64,000 nucleotides of DNA from Telopea speciosissima (Eukaryota > Streptophyta > Magnoliopsida > Proteales > Proteaceae), in contig NC_057917.1 of NCBI RefSeq assembly GCF_018873765.1, forward strand, positions 55,982,464 to 56,046,463, written 5' to 3'. How positions within the stretch are numbered: position 1 is the stretch's first letter; each line of letters opens with the position of its first letter. The translations under genes were made by a program, and so were the position numbers. Below are positions 59,521 to 64,000 of the stretch, piece by piece. The notes below the pieces were generated by a model, which did no database searches, had not been told where the DNA came from, and saw only the letters and a list, made by a program, of their open reading frames with translations.

Positions 59521-59557
59521 AAAATCCCTTTCCTTACAAAAAAAAAAAAAATCCCTT
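59521..59557 (+). mobile_element. Tiny LINE-tail insertion with 10-bp duplication
   Basis: AAAATCCCTT lies at 59521-59530 and 59548-59557 around TCCTTAC followed by A's. Because the duplication itself starts with A's, its exact length is uncertain. Confidence 0.6.
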
Positions 59558-59732
59558 AATGCAAAATAAATTATACCAAAAGGCAACATAATTACACATT
59601 GCAACTTTAATTGGGATAAATTATGGCATTTCATAGGGAATAAAACATGTGTGTTTAAAAAATGATAATGCGGATGTAAAAAATCTTACAGTGAGTTAGT
59701 GATAGAAATTATTACTTAAATAATAAAAAACT

Positions 59733-59777
59733 AATATACAACTGAAATTTTTTTTTGGTTGAAATATACAATTGAAA
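59733..59777 (-). mobile_element. Tiny LINE-tail insertion with 15-bp duplication
   Basis: AATATACAACTGAAA (59733-59747) and AATATACAATTGAAA (59763-59777) flank 15 bases that read TCAACCAAAAAAAAA on the minus strand. Confidence 0.7.
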
Positions 59778-61438
59778 AATAATTAATATAATATTTTGAT
59801 AGATTTGGCTAGAGTCAAACTAAATGCATCTAAAAATAATTGCAAAATGCATAAAATAACAACTCTTTTGACTGGTCTGTGTTGGGTTTATGGGCCCAAT
59901 ATTTAGCCCACTCAAATAAGGGATAATCCAGACCATCCATTGTGAGATGGGTTAGGTCTGGAGATTATACATATATATAATCACTTGTTGGTCCCCCCAC
60001 CTACCTATCTCTCTCTTCTCTAAATCGGCTCACAAGGTTTAGAGAACAAGTGTTGGAGAAGGCCAAGGTGTGGAAGATCTTCAAGGAAAGATAATAAAAT
60101 AAGAAAGAATCAAGATTGAAGAGGAAGGGTAATCTTCATCAAACTGTTGGAAAGGTATGCTTAATTTTCAATTGATATTGAGACTGTGTTCATAGGCATC
60201 CTGTGATGTAAATCGATCTCTTTTGGTACTTGTGGGTGGTCCCACAGTTTGAGGCTTTACCTCACCCTATCTTGCTTATTCATTGTGGTTTACCACGGAA
60301 TATACCTACTTTTCATCATAAGATGTCATGCATCATGACGGCAAGATTGGTCATGTTGTTAAGTTATACTTGTCCTTATGCCCTCTATCTAAATCCATTT
60401 TAGTGAGGAAAAGATAAGGGTTTGTGTTGGAATCAAACCTACTATTAATGTGGGTATTTTCGCGTCCAGAATAGGATGTATAGCTCAAATTAAAGCCATG
60501 AAATACGTAGCTAATAAATTAAAATTGGAACTATAGCTCAATTTACGGAGTTAGAAGCCTTTGCACAATTCGCTTGTCCTTGAATGATCTTTTAAAAAAG
60601 GTATAACTTATTGTCACCAAATTGATGAATCGAAATGTTGTAACCTTCTTTTGATTGCCAATTGTTTTATCATCAAAAATCATTTTAGACTGGGGCAAAA
60701 AAAATGTTTTCATATAAGTTGAGAAGACAGGGGTGAAAAAGTGTTTTCAAATAAGTTCAGAGTGACTTATTATTATTTGGAGCAAATTACTTAGACCTCC
60801 CCTGGTCTTACTGACAATTCAGTGAACCACCCCTGCCCTTCTGACAACTACTCAGACCTCCCCTGATTTCCAAAATGGGCTTCACTTAACCCCAGTCCGT
60901 TAGTTTTTTAACGATAGGTAACGGATAATTGCTCAAAAACTAAAAAAATAAGTTTTTACCTAATATGAATTTACCCTATTACCCCTAAATGAATAGATAA
61001 CCTAAAGAGCAAACCCATCGTCATCTCTAACTTTCACAAGCTCTCAATGAAACCGAAACCCTAACCTGCAATGGATCGATTCACTCACCTCCCATCGTGC
61101 GCTGAGGTTTAGGGGTGGATCATCTTCTGGGACTGAAGCATCATCATCTTCTGGGACTGAAACATGGTCATCTTCTTTGGCCAAAAACCCCATCGATTTC
61201 AGTGATTTATGGTGGCATGAAATGATAATCAACTTCTCGGACTGAACCATTCTCATCTTCTCTGGCCAAAAACCCCAAGGTATTTTGTTCTCCTTATGAA
61301 TCTATCTTATTCACTGATTTATGCTACTATGAACTGATACTCATCCCTCTCTTGTCAGACTGAAAACCCCAATCGAAGCACTCATCGGTTTTGAGTTGAT
61401 ACTCATCCCTGAACCAAGAACCCAAGCTTAGCCCCTTA

Positions 61439-61540
61439 CTGTAAGGTAAAACCCCCCCCATTTTTATGCTCTGTTATGATTTATCGAATCAATTTCTCTT
61501 CCCTTCTACCAAAAAAAAAACAAATCAATTTCTCTTTCCC
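61439..61540 (+). mobile_element. Tiny LINE-tail insertion inside the Mutator 5' region
   Basis: AATCAATTTCTCTTCCC (61487-61503) and the same with one extra T (61523-61540) flank TTCTACC plus A's. It therefore inserted after, or with, the Mutator element. Confidence 0.7.
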
Positions 61541-61928
61541 GTATCATTTTTTAGCTCATCCATAATAGCTCAGCCCTTTATTGTAAATTAAATCCCCCAC
61601 ACCATTGGTATGCTATGCCATACTCTGTTATGGAATAAAAAATTAACCGTAGAAGTCCCCCTTCCCACCCCATTTTTATGCTCTGTCATGCTCTGTTATG
61701 ATATTGAATGTAATGTCATTAATCAATAGCTCAATCGTAAGTTAAATCCCCCCCACCCCCCATTTTTATGCTATGTGATGCTATTAATCCATGTGTATTT
61801 TTAGTGCAAGTAAAACATTGTGAATTAATTGTGCATTCTCAAAAATCTATCATGTCTGTAATTTATGATGAGTTATATGTATATCTTAACCATTGCAGAC
61901 CACTATTTGAGTACTAGTTTGAAACAAT

Positions 61929-64000
61929 ATGGTTACTGTATGCAAAATAGTTTATCATTACTATGGGAGGACTACAGAGAGATATGTAGACCCAGATAAA
62001 TATGGATACCTTGATATGGTATATGATGTCTACAGTTCAGTCTTGAAACATATCCCTAAGGGAAAAACAGTGACTTTCTAGATGAAATTCATGTTACCTG
62101 ATATGATTCAAGAGATGGAAGTGATGTGTGATATGGATGTTTTAAAAATGTTTTGTGTGGCTGAACAATTGGATGCAGTTGAAGTAATTGTATACAATGT
62201 GCAAGCTAGTGAGGAAATAACAAATACTTGGACCATTAATGGATATCCTGATGATGTGGTAGGTAGGGATGAGGTAAGCGAGTTTAGCGGTTAGAAAGGA
62301 TGAGTTTCTATCAACTATGGAGACATAATCGATATTCAAAGCGAGGTGGTCGTAGCACCATAAGACCTAAAAAGTCTGTTAGGAGAGGTGGTGCCACTAC
62401 CATGGGTAATAATATTATGAGGTTTAATAGTAAGAGTATTGGCACGCTTAGTGCAAATCTCGAGACTCCTTCTACTATCGATCATCAAGTAGAAGTTGTG
62501 CTAAACTTAGTGATATCCTGCCTGGTTTTGAGCATGTTCGACTACTAGCAAGTGTGCTTGGAGGTGTTGGTGTGGTAAAGGTGTCAAGTCAGAGTACAAC
62601 CACCATAGGGGATACTAATGCTAAATGGGGTGGACATGTTGATTCAAGTAGCCAAACTGCTACTATACAGGAGAGTAGTGCTCAAGGGGGTGGAGAAGAT
62701 GATTCAGGCACCAAGGATGCTACTGATGATGAGGGCTTTGTAATGTCTGATTCAGATGATGAAGAATGGAAAGAGGGTTCTGAGGATGAAATTGAAACAT
62801 CTACAGATAGTAGTGATGGTGAGAGTGATGGATATTCTGAACATAGTAAATCAGAGGAGGTAGAGCGTAAGGATGAGTTGTCTGATTACCAGTCAGATGA
62901 AGAGGAGGGATTAAAGGGGGTAAATCAGGAGGGTGAAAGAATTAGCTTGCAAGTTGGACAAATTTTTACTAATGTTTATGCATTCAGGGCTGCTCTTGCT
63001 GATTATTCTATTCAAGAGGGATTTGAATTTATGAGACAAAAAAATGAAAAGTCAAGGGTTACTGTAATTTGTAAAGGTGATGGATGTATGTGGAGGTGCC
63101 ATGCTTCACCTATTGATGAGGTGGGCACTTATATGATTAAAACATATATCTCAGAGCACACATGTGTCAGAGTTAGCACAAATAATAATGCAACATCAAC
63201 ATGGATGGCCAAAAAACTTGAGGAAAAATTGAGGAGTGACCCAGATTTGAAAAAAGAGACAATGAAGCAGTTGTTGAAAGACAAATGGCAACTTGAGCCT
63301 CACAAAATGCAATATTATAGGGCTCGGGTTCGTGCAAGGGAGTGGATTGAAGGATCACATGCTGAGTCATATGCACTTTTGCCAAAATATGGAAATAAGT
63401 TATTAGAAAAAAATGCAGGGAGCAATTATGTGATAGAATCTGAATTGAGAACAGTGCTATTGAAAGAAGTAAGAGTATTCAAGAAGGGATTCTTGAATGG
63501 GTGTAGGCCATTTATAGGCCTAGATGGCTGCCACCTTAAATGACCATATGGTGGTGTGTTATTGGCAGCAATTTCAGTTGATGGGAATAATGGACTATTC
63601 CCTGTTGCTTTTGGTGTTGTTGAATCTGAATGCAAGGATAGCTGGATCTTCTTCTTACAACACTTGCATGATTCAATTTATACAGAAATGGAGTTGCCTA
63701 TCACATTCATGACCGATAAACAAAAGGTATGATGAGTAAGGTTTGCTCTTGTTTTAGATCAATTTTGGAAACTAATTTGTTTATGACTTGTACTATACAT
63801 CACATAAATTTTGATCAATTTCATTTTGTTGTTTTATAGGGACTCTCCCAAGCAATAGCACAGATATTTCCATATGCCAACCACAAGTATTGTGCCAGAC
63901 ATCTGCACAACAACTTTAAAGTGAATTATCCTGGTGCACTATTAAAGAGCCATTTCTGGGTTGCTGTCAGAGCCTACAATCCCATTCAGTTCCAGAGGTC
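61929..64000 (+). pseudogene. MuDR-like transposase, eroded, runs off the window
   Basis: The N-terminal region starts at ATG 61929 (MVTVCKIVYHYYG, then RYVDPDKYGYLDM), with an in-frame TAG at 62079-62081. Frame changes follow between about 62280 and 62500. The long frame 62554-63540 holds an acidic Ser/Asp/Glu linker and the MuDR zinc-binding domain (VICKGDGCMWRCHAS, then EHTC). It then reaches the DDE core FIGLDGCHLK, where a TGA at 63541-63543 replaces the next codon. The frame continues (SVDGNNGLFPVAFGVVESE, then TFMTDKQK with the second catalytic Asp). After a 113-bp intron (63727-63839) comes GLSQAIAQIFPYANHKYCAR with the C-x2-H pattern. The third catalytic residue is outside the window. 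Confidence 0.85.

Larger units (their letters stand above)
52990..60778. other. Gene-free region with small mobile elements
   Basis: No intact gene was seen over about 7.8 kb. Apart from the MITEs, the LINE-tail insertions and the degenerate LINE listed separately, the region is AT-rich. 59880-60480 contains a patch beginning 'tgttgggtttatgggcccaa' that could be an LTR or the 5' part of an older element, but I could not find its partner. Confidence 0.5.
60779..64000 (+). mobile_element. MuDR-type Mutator transposon, left part
   Basis: The left end near 60779 ('ggagcaaattacttagacct') has the repeated 'acctcccctg' words and G/C-poor spacers common in plant Mutator termini. It is followed by about 1.1 kb without coding and then the transposase gene. 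The right end lies beyond the window, so neither the terminal inverted repeat nor the target duplication can be confirmed. Confidence 0.7.

Noticed and set aside
1..64000. CRISPR arrays, operons, prokaryotic signals
   Set aside because: The window is clearly plant nuclear DNA. No regularly spaced short repeats were seen.

Overview
This is a repeat-rich, AT-rich piece of a flowering-plant nuclear genome. The evidence is spliced genes with GT-AG introns of 0.1 to 13 kb, plant-type LINE, Copia, Mutator and hAT-like elements, a decayed plastid tRNA insertion, and plant-specific gene families (GASA/Snakin, TMEM214/DUF2359, a plastid-type ARM-repeat protein). I make no species call.

Layout. 1-4.7 kb holds little coding sequence: a 5'-truncated LINE (2239-3730) with target-site duplications, then a CpG-depleted copy of plastid trnR-ACG (3856-3929). 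From 4757 to 20404 (+) lie the last four exons of an unidentified plant gene. Its 13-kb final intron contains two related short LTR elements (11837-13542 and 15195-16982) that carry an unfamiliar gag-like ORF. A dead fragment of an EMAP II/AIMP1-type tRNA-binding domain sits at 21446-21850, followed by an intact three-exon GASA peptide gene (22381-22969, -).

From 42362 down to 23789 (-) lies the wreck of a plastid-type ARM-repeat gene. Recognisable exons are broken by several frameshifts and stops. One intron contains a complete but dead L1-type LINE (26951-33020). A complete but dead Copia element (34226-40153) sits further upstream in the same pseudogene. Beside it, on the same strand, is an intact ten-exon TMEM214/DUF2359 gene (46396-52699). 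As I recall, the Arabidopsis homologues of these two genes (At1g23170 and At1g23180) are neighbours, so this looks like conserved microsynteny in which one partner has died.

From 52.9 to 60.7 kb is gene-free DNA holding MITEs with perfect 8-9 bp target duplications, a near-perfect fold-back, and at least five tiny LINE-tail insertions. The right edge (60.78 kb to the end) is a MuDR-type Mutator transposon with an eroded transposase that runs off the window.

The intact host genes are therefore TMEM214-like, GASA, and probably the unidentified four-exon gene. Most of the rest is transposon-derived or decayed.
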